From positions 1-64,000 of the forward strand of contig OZ123195.1 of NCBI GenBank assembly GCA_964204605.1: a stretch of DNA of 64,000 nucleotides, given 5' to 3'. A model generated the notes under the pieces. The model was not told the origin of the DNA and searched no databases. It saw nothing but the letters and a program-made list of their open reading frames with translations. The DNA comes from UBA961 sp014191195 (GTDB taxonomy: Bacteria; Bacteroidota; Ignavibacteria; Kapaibacteriales; UBA961). Shown here piece after piece: positions 53,706 through 63,608 of the stretch; position 1 is the stretch's first letter, and each line of letters opens with the position of its first letter. The position numbers and the translations under genes are program-made.

Positions 53706-54557
53706 ATGTCAATTATTATTATCAAGACCGTGAAAGAAATGCATGCCTTAAGTGATTCACTTAGAATGCAAGGAAAAACCATTGGATTTGTTCCAACAAT
53801 GGGCTTCTTGCATGAAGGCCATGCGGCACTTATACAAAAAGCTGCATCAGAAAATGATATAGTTATAGTAAGCGTATTTGTGAACCCTTTGCAATTTTCT
53901 GTGAATGAAGACTATGGAATTTACCCTAAAAATTTTGAAGGCGATTGTGCTATCATAGAGCAATCACATGGCAATATATTGTTTTATCCAACAAAAGACG
54001 AGATGTATCCTGCCAACTTTAGTACTTCAATTTCTATCGGAAATATCACCAATACCTTTGAAGGCTTTTTTAGGCCTGGCCATTTTGAAGGTGTGGCAAC
54101 AGTTGTTGCTAAGTTATTATTGTCAACAAAACCACATCATGCCTATTTTGGACAAAAAGATTATCAGCAAACCTTGGTAATACAAAGGCTTATTCAAGAT
54201 CTTCATATTGATTGTACAATGCATATTGTGCCAACTGTAAGAGAAGATGATGGCTTGGCAAAAAGCTCGCGAAATGTATATCTTCAAAAAGAGGAAAGGG
54301 AACAATCTACTATCATCTTTAAAGCTTTATTACATGCAAAAAATGCATTTCTGCAAGGCGAGAGAAATAGACTCATATTAAATACATATATGCATGAAAC
54401 TTTGTCTAAAGTGCCACAATTTGATATACAATATGCCTCATGTGCAGAAGCAGAAACATTACAAGAGCCAGATATATTTGAAGAAAAAAGTAAAGTAGTT
54501 TTTTTAATCGCAGGCTATTTGGGGAAGACACGATTGATAGATAATATGGTGTCATGA
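53706..54557 (+). CDS. panC: Pantothenate synthetase
   Basis: PanC joins pantoate and beta-alanine with ATP to make pantothenate. The 283-residue protein has the HIGH-type motif PTMGFLHEGHAALI (His36, His39), VSVFVNPLQF, GHFEGVATVVAKL, YFGQKDYQQ, and the KMSKS-like GLAKSSRNVYL. The first ATG fits the family start. No panB or panD is adjacent. Confidence 0.96.
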   Translation: MSIIIIKTVKEMHALSDSLRMQGKTIGFVPTMGFLHEGHAALIQKAASENDIVIVSVFVNPLQFSVNEDYGIYPKNFEGDCAIIEQSHGNILFYPTKDEMYPANFSTSISIGNITNTFEGFFRPGHFEGVATVVAKLLLSTKPHHAYFGQKDYQQTLVIQRLIQDLHIDCTMHIVPTVREDDGLAKSSRNVYLQKEEREQSTIIFKALLHAKNAFLQGERNRLILNTYMHETLSKVPQFDIQYASCAEAETLQEPDIFEEKSKVVFLIAGYLGKTRLIDNMVS

Positions 54558-54722
54558 ATATCTGTATAATTGAACTTTATGTATTGTCAATCATTTAAAA
54601 GCAAAAACATTTCCACATATCATAAAACATATAATCAATATCAATAGAAAAATGTATTTTGTTGCCTGTTATTTACATAAAAAATCAAGCATTTTAAGAT
54701 ACTTCCCTGGAGAAATGTAAGG

Positions 54723-57700
54723 ATGAAGAAATTTCTACACCTTTTTTTGCTTTCAATTTGTTTCTTGTTGATAGATATGTCAACAGTATTTTCTCAAAGC
54801 CCAGTCAAGCTTTTCCCTGATATAGCTAAGAAATTTCCAGCACCAGAAGCAGTTCTGAATAATTCTGCTCAAGGAAAAGATTTTTGGTTTGTATTTCCTA
54901 TGAATGACAATCCAAATGCTCCTTTGAATGCATTAGAAGTATATGTTACTGGTAGCTCTAATACAGTAGTAAATTTAGAAGTACCAGGGGCAGGATTTAG
55001 CAGAAAAAAAGCTTTAAGAGCCTTAGATGTAGTTACATTTAGCACCAGAGATGGTTCGATATCTCCATCTTGGGAAGTAAATTCCAATGAAATACCAGAT
55101 GATATAGCAATACATGTATTTGCTGATGCACCTGTTTCTGTGTATGTTTTAAGTGCAAAGCCAGTTACATCAGAAGGCTATTTGGCATTACCAACAAGTG
55201 TGTGGGGTACAGAATATATCCATTGTAGTTATTATGACTTCTTAGAATATGGAAAATGGGCTACAGGAATGTGTATAGTAGCATCTGAAGATGATACTGA
55301 AGTGTCTGTCTATTTACGAGGAAAAGGTGGGGCAATAGCTAAAACCTCTAAAGGTACTAAGCTTGGATCTACAATTAAAGTACAATTAATGAAAGGTCAA
55401 GTATATAATATTAAAGGGGATGCAACCACTCGTGGTGTATTTGATATGAGTGGATCTAAAATTGTTTCTAATAAACCTGTTGGTCTTATTTCATATCATC
55501 AACGATGTATGATTCCTGCAAATAATACAAGTGGTCGAGATCATATTTCAGAAATGCTTCCACCTGTTCAAGCATGGGGTAAAAAATATGCCACAGTAGA
55601 GTATTCAAGAGATAATAAAGGTGATTTCTTTAGGATTATTGCCTCTCAAAATAATACTCGTTGGAAAATGAAATATTATGATAAAGTGACAGGTGCAATA
55701 TTAGGAAATCGCGAAGGTAATCTTCAGGCTGGTGAATTTTATGAAGAGATTAATCAATGGGGTGGTTTAGGTGCTGTAGAATCAATTAGAGGTACATCGG
55801 TTTGGGAAGCAGATAAACCAGTATTGGTAATGCAATATTCCTATTCTGCCAATTGGGATAAAGGTAGTCAATACGACCCATTTTATATTATAGTTACTCC
55901 GCAAGAGCAATATATTCAGGCTACTGTTTTTCAAACACCATCAAATTCTGCATTTGCCACAAATTGGTTTAATCTAGTTGCACTTGGAGATTCTAATGAT
56001 GTAGCCGGTGAAAAACTAAAGTCAATTGTATTAGATGGAAAACCAATTTATATTACAAAACCAACTTTATTGTCTAATAGAATACCAGGAACAAATTTAT
56101 ACTGGCAAAATTTAAAGGTACCACCCGGCCCTCATAAAATAACAAGTAAAACTGTTTTTGGTGGTTATATTTACGGTTTTAGTGATTATGATTCTTATGG
56201 CTGGCCTGCAGCAATGGCAATTAAAAAACTAGACCAATTGGATACACTGCCTCCTGTATTAACAAAAACTGAAGAATGCGGAGATTTTACCTATACTGCA
56301 ACTGAACTCAGGAATTTTGGTCCACCACCAGATACAGCCCAAATAGATCAGGGAATTGCATTAATAGAAATGATTGATTCAATAAGTGTTAATTATAAAC
56401 TTGAATTATTAACTGCAGACAAAATAGTAGTAGACCCCAAAGTAACTACATTCGATTTTAAATTTTCTGTTATTGATAAAACAAAAGATGCATTTGCAAT
56501 CTTTGTTGTTTTGGACAGAGCAGGTAATTATGTAATCGATAGCGTTCGATATACTGTTAATAAATTGTCTCTAAAACCTAATCCTGTAAATTTTGGAAAA
56601 GTAAGAGTTAATACTTCGCAGCAAAAAACAGTAAAAATTAAAAATGAAAGTTTAGTTATTCTTGAATTAAAAGAGATTGCACTTCAAATAGGCAAGAATT
56701 TTAAGATTATCAGTAAAGATACAAATAGTTTGAAGCCAGGGGAAGAAAGAGATATTGTTTTAGAATTTACTCCAGACAGAGAAAGCAAGGATGATAAGGA
56801 TATAATTGTTGATTCTTTGATGGCTAAAACACAATGCGCTGTTTTTGCTTGGCAAGTACAAGGTTTAGGAGTTAGACCATGTATAGAAGTTGAAGAAGGT
56901 TGGGATGCAGGCAAAATTGCAATAGGAAATACCGTCTGTAAAGATCAACAATCACCTGGATTAAGAGTATTTAATCGTGGTTCTGATACATTAACAGTTA
57001 CTGGCATTTTAGGCGTGAAACCACCATTTAGCGTGTCAAGTCCAACCAATCCAGCATTTCCATTTAAACTTGCACCAAAACAAGCTGTCTATTTTAACTC
57101 TATATGTTTTAAAGCAGAAAATACAAAGTCAGATTCGATAATTGTTCAATTTGAATCTGATAGTGATGGTAAAGATTGTTCTCCTAATTCCCTATGGATC
57201 GGAACTGGCATTCAGCCAGGATTAACAGTTTCCGATCAAGATTGGGGAAATCGTAGAGTTAAGACATTACAAAGAAGAGAGGTTTATGTCACAAATTCAG
57301 GTTCAGCACCTGCAAATGTTACTACTGTAGAACTCCAGAAACCTCAAGATGCTAACTTTAGAATTATTGATGTACAGCCTTCAGTAAGTACAAGCGCGCC
57401 ATTTATTCTAAGAAATGATGGCTCTAAAATTACAGTGACAGTAGAATATGAACCTGTATCAGAAGGCAAACATCAAACTACTGTTATTGCATCTGCAGAT
57501 AATGCTGGTTCTGCTAGTGGTACTGTAAAAGGATTTGGAATCTTACCAAAAATTCAAGTGACAGGCTATGAATTTACTCCTGATGTTTTAGTTGGAAGTT
57601 ATGCGACTACTGATGGCGAGTTGATTATTGCTAATACAAGTACTACTGCTCCTTTATTTATCGAAAACATTGATTTTAGCGCGGCTGGGCCAAATGCTAC

Positions 57701-58952
57701 AGATTTTGAATGGAAAAATCCTGGTCAATTACCTAAGAATATATCCATCATGATTGCCCAAGATATAAGAATTCCTGTCCGTTTTAAACCAACAGCAGTA
57801 GGAAAACGTAAAGTTGGTGTAGATGTAAAATCAGATGCAGCTCCAGGGCCAGATGAAAATCCACGAATCATCACAAATGCAGATATTATTGGAACAGGTA
57901 TAGAAACCAGATTCCCAGATATCAAAACAACTCCAATTGATTATGGATCTGTAATACTATGCGATCGCCCAACTGGTACTGCCACAATTTCTAATCCAGG
58001 AACAGATACACTCTTTATTGGTTCATTAGAATTAAATGGAGGAGATCAAGGAAGTTTTGCATTTACGGCCCCAAATTATCCTTTGGCAATTCCTCCAGGT
58101 GGTTCATATACAGTTACAGTTACTTTTTCTCCAATAGACAATAAAGATTATGCTGCAATTATTCTTGTTACTCCGTTAAATCTTAAAGATGCAAATGGTA
58201 ATCCAAAAACTGCCGTTATAGATCTAAAGGGTAAAGGATTTTCTGTGCCTGTAGAGTTTAGCATCGATCCACCAAGCACAAAAATCAAAGCAGGAAATAC
58301 CATCCGATATACAATTAAAGGAACATGTTCTGATTGGACAAAGGCAGATCTAAAATCATTATCTGTTGATATGTTATTTAAAGAAGATATGTTAAAGTAT
58401 AAATCTGGTTCTTTACAAATAGAATCAGGTTTAAGTGGTTGGACATTAAATGCTATAGAATCATCAAAAGGCTTAACATTTAATGCAATAGGTACTAAAG
58501 CAGCAAATGGATCTGCTTTATTTAGTGCAGAGTTTTTAGTGCTTTTAAGTGATAGTATCGGATTTGGTATCGACTTAAAGGGAAATGCATTAGATCGTTC
58601 AGCATGTGTTCCGGTAACCACAAAGCCAGCATCTGTAACTTTAGATGGCTGTTTTATTAATGGAAGATTAATTTCATTCTCTGGATCTGGATTTGCATTA
58701 AAAGAAATCTCTCCAAATCCAATAGAGTCTGGTGAAATTGCTATTCAATATTCTATTGGTTTCTCTGTAAAAACAACTATTGAAATCTATAATGCCCTTG
58801 GCGAAAAAATTGCAATACCAGTAGAGCAATTACTAGATGCTGGAGATTATAGATTATCAGTTCCAATGAATGTATTGCCAAATGGTAATTATTTCTGCAG
58901 AATTCATGCAGGACCATTTATAGAAGTAAAAGGCTTTACCATAAATAGATAA
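54723..58952 (+). CDS. Giant secreted IgGFc-binding-N / choice-of-anchor-D protein with T9SS tail
   Basis: This 1409-residue protein has a signal peptide ending at FSQ. An N-terminal IgGFc-binding-like domain (about 48-500) starts GKDFWFVFPMND and includes IISYHQR-type and CSYYDF segments. At least five choice-of-anchor-D/HYDIN-like repeats follow (about 615-1160; for example VNFGKVRVNTSQQKTVKI and IDYGSVILCDRPTGTATI). A cohesin-like domain lies at about 1175-1300. The C-terminal T9SS type A signal has ISPNPIESGEIAIQYSI and NGNYFCRIHAG. It is probably a surface adhesin or scaffold exported by type IX secretion. Confidence 0.9.
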   Translation: MKKFLHLFLLSICFLLIDMSTVFSQSPVKLFPDIAKKFPAPEAVLNNSAQGKDFWFVFPMNDNPNAPLNALEVYVTGSSNTVVNLEVPGAGFSRKKALRALDVVTFSTRDGSISPSWEVNSNEIPDDIAIHVFADAPVSVYVLSAKPVTSEGYLALPTSVWGTEYIHCSYYDFLEYGKWATGMCIVASEDDTEVSVYLRGKGGAIAKTSKGTKLGSTIKVQLMKGQVYNIKGDATTRGVFDMSGSKIVSNKPVGLISYHQRCMIPANNTSGRDHISEMLPPVQAWGKKYATVEYSRDNKGDFFRIIASQNNTRWKMKYYDKVTGAILGNREGNLQAGEFYEEINQWGGLGAVESIRGTSVWEADKPVLVMQYSYSANWDKGSQYDPFYIIVTPQEQYIQATVFQTPSNSAFATNWFNLVALGDSNDVAGEKLKSIVLDGKPIYITKPTLLSNRIPGTNLYWQNLKVPPGPHKITSKTVFGGYIYGFSDYDSYGWPAAMAIKKLDQLDTLPPVLTKTEECGDFTYTATELRNFGPPPDTAQIDQGIALIEMIDSISVNYKLELLTADKIVVDPKVTTFDFKFSVIDKTKDAFAIFVVLDRAGNYVIDSVRYTVNKLSLKPNPVNFGKVRVNTSQQKTVKIKNESLVILELKEIALQIGKNFKIISKDTNSLKPGEERDIVLEFTPDRESKDDKDIIVDSLMAKTQCAVFAWQVQGLGVRPCIEVEEGWDAGKIAIGNTVCKDQQSPGLRVFNRGSDTLTVTGILGVKPPFSVSSPTNPAFPFKLAPKQAVYFNSICFKAENTKSDSIIVQFESDSDGKDCSPNSLWIGTGIQPGLTVSDQDWGNRRVKTLQRREVYVTNSGSAPANVTTVELQKPQDANFRIIDVQPSVSTSAPFILRNDGSKITVTVEYEPVSEGKHQTTVIASADNAGSASGTVKGFGILPKIQVTGYEFTPDVLVGSYATTDGELIIANTSTTAPLFIENIDFSAAGPNATDFEWKNPGQLPKNISIMIAQDIRIPVRFKPTAVGKRKVGVDVKSDAAPGPDENPRIITNADIIGTGIETRFPDIKTTPIDYGSVILCDRPTGTATISNPGTDTLFIGSLELNGGDQGSFAFTAPNYPLAIPPGGSYTVTVTFSPIDNKDYAAIILVTPLNLKDANGNPKTAVIDLKGKGFSVPVEFSIDPPSTKIKAGNTIRYTIKGTCSDWTKADLKSLSVDMLFKEDMLKYKSGSLQIESGLSGWTLNAIESSKGLTFNAIGTKAANGSALFSAEFLVLLSDSIGFGIDLKGNALDRSACVPVTTKPASVTLDGCFINGRLISFSGSGFALKEISPNPIESGEIAIQYSIGFSVKTTIEIYNALGEKIAIPVEQLLDAGDYRLSVPMNVLPNGNYFCRIHAGPFIEVKGFTINR

Positions 58953-58984
58953 AAAAGTCGAAATCATACACTCATACTAGAAAT

Positions 58985-59037
58985 AATCCGCAAGAATGTC
59001 TATGGTATTCATCATAAACAAGATTGCGGATTTTTTC
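58985..59037 (+). terminator. Terminator before purK
   Basis: AATCCGCAA (58985-58993) pairs exactly with TTGCGGATT (59024-59032) around a 30-base loop and is followed by a T run. It ends the giant T9SS-tailed gene. Confidence 0.75.
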
Positions 59038-59052
59038 TTAAGAAGAATCATG

Positions 59053-59060
59053 TAACTTTG
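59053..59060 (+). promoter_or_regulatory. -7 promoter element TAACTTTG for purK
   Basis: TAACTTTG is identical to the element before the cyclase gene and lies 28 bp before the purK ATG. The -33 region is only T-rich. Confidence 0.45.
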
Positions 59061-59088
59061 TAATAGATATACTAATAAAAGAGAATCG

Positions 59089-60258
59089 ATGCTGCCCTCT
59101 ATCTATACACAATATGAACAAAAGCCATTAACCGTTGGTATTTTAGGTGGTGGACAATTAGCCAAAATGATGAGCATGGAAATTTGGAAATTAGGCTTAA
59201 GAACAGCAATCATAGAACATGGATCTGATTCTCCTGCTGGAATGATGACACATCTAGAATTTCCTCATGGTTGGAATAATCCCGAAGAAGTGAAGGCCTT
59301 TTATCAATCTGCTGATATTATTACCCTAGAAAATGAATTTATAGATCCTCTCATTCTTCATTCTATCGCTGAACATAGACCTGTTTTTCCATTGCCTCAA
59401 ACAATAGAATTAATCCAAGATAAATGGATTCAAAAATCTACTTTTGCCAAAGCTGGATTACCAATTACTAAGTGTGCAGCTCTGAATTCGATTGAAGATG
59501 CCTATGAATTTGGTAAAGTATATGGATATCCATATATCATGAAAACAAGAACTTTAGGATATGATGGATATGGAAATGCTACTATAAGAAATGAATCAGA
59601 TGCTAAAATGGCATGGATGAAGTTTACAGATCCAGAAGCACCAAAAGAAATTATGGCCGAACAATTTGTTCATTTTACAAAAGAATTAGCTGTCATGGTA
59701 GCGCGCAATAGAAGAGGAGAGACAGCGGTATATCCTTGTGTAGAAACAATTCAAGAGAATCATATTTGTAGATATGTACTTGCACCAGCTAGAGTTTCTG
59801 AACAAGTAGCACAAAAGGCAAAAGATATTGCATTACAATGCGTAGAAGCAATTCATGGCATCGGTATTTTTGGAATAGAATTATTCTATATCAACGATGA
59901 AGAAATTCTAGTGAATGAAATTGCTCCTAGACCTCATAATTCTGGACATTATACCATAGAAGCATGCTATACATCACAATTTGAAAATTGCATAAGAGCA
60001 GTACTCAATTTGCCATTAGGCTCTCCAGAATTAAAAGTTCCAGCTGCGGTAATGGTAAATATGCTTGGTACAAAATCTGGCCCTGGAATTCCAGATAGTC
60101 CAGTAGATACACTTAAATTTCCACAAACAACAGTGCATTTATACGGGAAAAAGGAATGTCGTAAAGGCAGAAAAATGGGACATCTTACTACAATAGCAGA
60201 TACCTTAGATCTTGCAGCAGAACAAGCATATCAAGCCGCCAAAGCTTGGATTTGGTAA
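59089..60258 (+). CDS. purK: 5-(carboxyamino)imidazole ribonucleotide synthase
   Basis: PurK carboxylates AIR with ATP and bicarbonate in purine synthesis. The 389-residue ATP-grasp protein shows VGILGGGQLAKMM near the N-terminus, ITLENEFIDP, YIMKTRTLGYDGYGN, EQFVHFTKELAVMVARNRRGE, GIFGIELFYINDEEILVNEIAPRPHNSGHYTIEAC and a C-terminal MGHLTTIAD. These are the family's ATP, metal and AIR-binding blocks. purE is not in the window. Confidence 0.96.
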   Translation: MLPSIYTQYEQKPLTVGILGGGQLAKMMSMEIWKLGLRTAIIEHGSDSPAGMMTHLEFPHGWNNPEEVKAFYQSADIITLENEFIDPLILHSIAEHRPVFPLPQTIELIQDKWIQKSTFAKAGLPITKCAALNSIEDAYEFGKVYGYPYIMKTRTLGYDGYGNATIRNESDAKMAWMKFTDPEAPKEIMAEQFVHFTKELAVMVARNRRGETAVYPCVETIQENHICRYVLAPARVSEQVAQKAKDIALQCVEAIHGIGIFGIELFYINDEEILVNEIAPRPHNSGHYTIEACYTSQFENCIRAVLNLPLGSPELKVPAAVMVNMLGTKSGPGIPDSPVDTLKFPQTTVHLYGKKECRKGRKMGHLTTIADTLDLAAEQAYQAAKAWIW

Positions 60259-60279
60259 TTATAAGGATAATATTCTCCT

Positions 60280-61719
60280 GTGAAAAACTACCCAATTAAT
60301 GATCATCTTGTTTTAGAAATCTCTCGTCTTGCAGAACGATATGGATTTACTGTATTTGTGGTAGGAGGCTATGTAAGAGACTATTTTTTAGGGAATGTAA
60401 AAAAAGATATAGATTTCACAGTTATTGGGAATGCTTTAGAATTTGCAAAAATAACTGCCGATCATTTTAGATCTAAAGCTGTTATTTATGAACGGTTTAG
60501 AACTGCTTTGGTGCCAGTAGGAGATTATCATCTAGAATTTGTTGGGACAAGAAAAGAACTCTATCATGCTGATTCCAGAAATCCAATTGTAGAGCAAGGA
60601 TCTTTTGAAGATGATATAAAAAGACGTGACTTTACTGTTAATAGCATGGCTTTTTCATTAGACCCATCCTCATTAGGACAATTAATAGACTTATTCCATG
60701 GCATAGAAGATTTAGAGCGTAAATTATTAAGAACGCCTTTAGATCCAGAGATTACTTTTAGTGATGACCCTTTACGAATGATGAGAGCAGCAAGATTTGC
60801 TTCTCGGCTTCAATTTGATATTGATCCTGCAGCATTATCTGCAATGAAAAAGATGAATTCTAGAATTCAAATTATTTCTCAAGAACGTATAACAGATGAA
60901 TTTTTAAAAATACTTCAATCGGATAAACCAAGTATTGGCTTAAATATTTTGCATGATACAGGTTTATTAACATATGTATTTCCAGAGGTAGAACGTTTAG
61001 CAGGTGTAGAATTAGTACAAATTGGAGAGCAAGAATATGCACATAAAGATGTTTTTTATCATACTTTACAAGTAGTTGATTCTATTTGTACAATGACAGA
61101 TAATCTTTGGCTACGCTTCTCTGCTTTAATGCATGATATAGCTAAACCAAAAACAAAAAAGTTTTTTAAAGGCATTGGTTGGTCATTTCATGGTCATGAA
61201 GAATTAGGAGCAAGATGGCAATCCACGATATTCAGAAGAATGAAAATGCCTTTAGAATATTTGCCTTATGTGGAATCACTTGTGCGATTACATCAAAGAC
61301 CAATGGTTTTAGTAGATAATGGCGTAACGGATTCTGCAATTAGGCGATTAGCCGTTCATGCTGGAGATCATTTAGATGATTTATTTACTCTTTGCAAAGC
61401 AGATATCACTACAAAGAATCCCAAAAAGGCCGAAAAATATGTTAGAAATTATGAAGCTGTATATCAAAAAATAGTAGATGTACGAGAAAGAGATCATTTA
61501 AGGGAATTTCAATCTCCTGTTAAAGGAGAGGAAATAATGTCTATCTGCTCTCTAAGCCCATCTCCAGCTGTTGGCTATATTAAAAATGCAATAGAAGAAG
61601 CAATTCTAGAAGGATTAATTCCTAATGTTTATGATGATGCAAAAGCATATTTAATTCAACATAAAGACATATGGCTGATTGAAGCAAAAAACTACAAAAA
61701 AAAATCAAAGGAATTGTAG
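60280..61719 (+). CDS. tRNA nucleotidyltransferase / poly(A) polymerase with HD domain
   Basis: This 479-residue protein starts at GTG 60280. Its class II nucleotidyltransferase head has FVVGGYVRDYFLG, the catalytic Asp pair DIDFTV, RRDFTVNSMAF and DPLRMMRAARFASRL. An HD domain follows near residue 285 (LMHDIAKPKTKKF, HGHEELGAR) and then a helical tail. It may add or repair the CCA end of tRNA. CCA-adding and A-adding activities cannot be separated by eye. Confidence 0.93.
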   Translation: MKNYPINDHLVLEISRLAERYGFTVFVVGGYVRDYFLGNVKKDIDFTVIGNALEFAKITADHFRSKAVIYERFRTALVPVGDYHLEFVGTRKELYHADSRNPIVEQGSFEDDIKRRDFTVNSMAFSLDPSSLGQLIDLFHGIEDLERKLLRTPLDPEITFSDDPLRMMRAARFASRLQFDIDPAALSAMKKMNSRIQIISQERITDEFLKILQSDKPSIGLNILHDTGLLTYVFPEVERLAGVELVQIGEQEYAHKDVFYHTLQVVDSICTMTDNLWLRFSALMHDIAKPKTKKFFKGIGWSFHGHEELGARWQSTIFRRMKMPLEYLPYVESLVRLHQRPMVLVDNGVTDSAIRRLAVHAGDHLDDLFTLCKADITTKNPKKAEKYVRNYEAVYQKIVDVRERDHLREFQSPVKGEEIMSICSLSPSPAVGYIKNAIEEAILEGLIPNVYDDAKAYLIQHKDIWLIEAKNYKKKSKEL

Positions 61720-61740
61720 TAAACACTACAATAATATATC

Positions 61741-63015
61741 ATGAATTATAATGTAGAAAGTCTATTGCCTTCTTTAAGGCAAGATATTACAGTGCAAAAA
61801 TATATGCAAGATCAGCAAGAATATTTGCTGATTTATGATCCAATGAAATATGCCAAGCAACCTTTATTACTTGGCATGCAATCATTATTAATCTTAAATG
61901 CATTATTACATCCTATTCCGAAAACATGTATTGGCTTGGCTGATTCTATCTATGAGCAATCAATTTCTGCAGAATCCATTCTTGAATTTGTAAAACATCT
62001 GGATAATCATGGGTATTTGCAAACAGATCGTTTTATGGCATTAAAAAAAGAAACAGAATTAGTATTCTTGAATTCAGCGATACGAGAGCCATATCTTGCT
62101 GGTTCTGCTTATCCGGAAAAGCAAGAAGATATTGTATCTTTTTTGCATAATATCGAACATTCTGTTGAACCATATCCTGATAGAGTACTTAGCGGGTTAA
62201 TAATGCCACATGCAGATATTAAAGCAGGCCAATTATCATATGCTCATGCAATCAAGGCATTAAAAGCCAGTACGCCGCCAGATATCATTATTATGTTTGC
62301 TACTTCTCATTATAGTAATGCAGATCAGTTTATCTTGACATCCAAAGATTTTAAAACACCTTTAGGCATTACTAAAACAGATGAAAAAAGTATAGATGCA
62401 ATACGATCTTTTTGTTCTGTGCCCTTGATTACAGATGATTCTGCACATAGGGCAGAACATTCTATAGAAATTGATTTGCTTATGTTGCAATATGTGTATG
62501 GTGCAAGTGAATTTACTTTGATTCCCATATTAGTTTCTGGATTTCATTCATTCATGACAGCACAAACTGATCCTTTTGAACATGAAAAAATAGCATCATT
62601 TGTGAAATCTATACAATCATATGCAAAAGCAGAACATAAAAGTGTGCTGTTTGTATCTAGCGGAGATTTATCGCATCGAGGTGTAAAATTTGGTGATGAT
62701 TTTCATGCACAAGATCATATACAAGAAACTGCGCTTTATGATACTGGATTAATAGATTCACTTTGCGCAGGTGATGCGAAAGGATTTTATAAGCATATAG
62801 CAGATTGTAAAGATCAATATAGAATTTGTGGATGTTCGCCGAATATAATGCTTTTGCAGACAATGGAATCTGCAAAAGGAGAAGTGCTTTCATATCAATG
62901 GTGGGATCAACCCGAAACATCATCAGGAGTTAGTTTTTGTACGATTGCCTATTTTGATGAAATATCGTCTCTTGCATCAAGTGAAGATACTCTTCCAAAT
63001 CCAATCAAAAATTGA
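61741..63015 (+). CDS. amrB: MEMO1-family protein (AmmeMemoRadiSam system protein B)
   Basis: This 424-residue protein has an N-terminal helical extension of about 115 residues, then the MEMO domain (about 118-405): LAGSAYPEKQEDI, GLIMPHADIKAGQLSYAHA, IIMFATSHYS, AEHSIEIDLLMLQY, FVSSGDLSHRG and ICGCSPNIMLLQ. Conserved His and Cys residues of the presumed metal site are visible. AmmeMemoRadiSam systems also contain AMMECR1 and radical SAM partners, which are not here. Its end overlaps the convergent NlpC/P60 gene by 67 bp. Confidence 0.88.
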   Translation: MNYNVESLLPSLRQDITVQKYMQDQQEYLLIYDPMKYAKQPLLLGMQSLLILNALLHPIPKTCIGLADSIYEQSISAESILEFVKHLDNHGYLQTDRFMALKKETELVFLNSAIREPYLAGSAYPEKQEDIVSFLHNIEHSVEPYPDRVLSGLIMPHADIKAGQLSYAHAIKALKASTPPDIIIMFATSHYSNADQFILTSKDFKTPLGITKTDEKSIDAIRSFCSVPLITDDSAHRAEHSIEIDLLMLQYVYGASEFTLIPILVSGFHSFMTAQTDPFEHEKIASFVKSIQSYAKAEHKSVLFVSSGDLSHRGVKFGDDFHAQDHIQETALYDTGLIDSLCAGDAKGFYKHIADCKDQYRICGCSPNIMLLQTMESAKGEVLSYQWWDQPETSSGVSFCTIAYFDEISSLASSEDTLPNPIKN

Positions 63016-63515
63016 ATCATATACTCTAATGAGCTTATGGTTATTCCTTTTTTTTCTGAAGCATGAATCATTGTATTGTTCCCAGCAAAAATGCCTACAT
63101 GAGCAATTGGCCCGTCTATTTTATATCGAAAAAAAAGTAAATCGCCAGGAATTGGTTCACCGGAATCCTGAACTGTGCTTGCAAATTGATCTTGCGCAGT
63201 TCTGGGTATATTGATTCCAGATTTAGCAAATATCTGTTTTGTAAAACCAGAACAATCCGAACAAAATGGACTTTCTCCGCCATAGCAATAAGGAGTTCCA
63301 ATGAATTTCTGAGCGTTTTGTAAAATTTGTTTGCGCAAAACACTAATATTTTCAGGTATAGTAAGTAATGTATCCTTATTTTTGAGATATGCAGTATTTG
63401 ACATACCATTATGAAATACTGAAGTACAACCAGAACATATACAAACTATACTTACAATGATTGATAGAGAATATAGCATTGTATAATCAAAGAGCTGTGA
63501 ATTCTTGTTTTTCAT
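62949..63515 (-). CDS. NlpC/P60-family peptidoglycan hydrolase lipoprotein
   Basis: From ATG 63515 the 188-residue protein has a signal followed by a CSGC lipobox-like site (Cys30, with an atypical Cys at -3). An NlpC/P60 domain covers about 65-176: GTPYCYGG, the nucleophile Cys88 in SDCSGF, GDLLFF, and His139 (IAHVGIF) and His151 completing the triad. It should cut gamma-D-Glu-diamino acid bonds in muropeptides. The open frame continues 26 codons upstream without a signal. Its last 21 codons overlap the MEMO gene. Confidence 0.9.
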   Translation of the reverse strand: MKNKNSQLFDYTMLYSLSIIVSIVCICSGCTSVFHNGMSNTAYLKNKDTLLTIPENISVLRKQILQNAQKFIGTPYCYGGESPFCSDCSGFTKQIFAKSGINIPRTAQDQFASTVQDSGEPIPGDLLFFRYKIDGPIAHVGIFAGNNTMIHASEKKGITISSLEYMIQFLIGFGRVSSLDARDDISSK

Positions 63516-63608
63516 GAAATATAGACATCCTGTATTTCTAATTATTGATATTGTTTTATGTGCAGTAATTATGCCAAATCTTCGATTTAACAATCACATA
63601 TCTATTGT

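Noticed and set aside
62657..62923. 88-residue minus-strand open frame inside the MEMO gene
   Set aside because: It lies wholly within the conserved MEMO domain and shows no family features.
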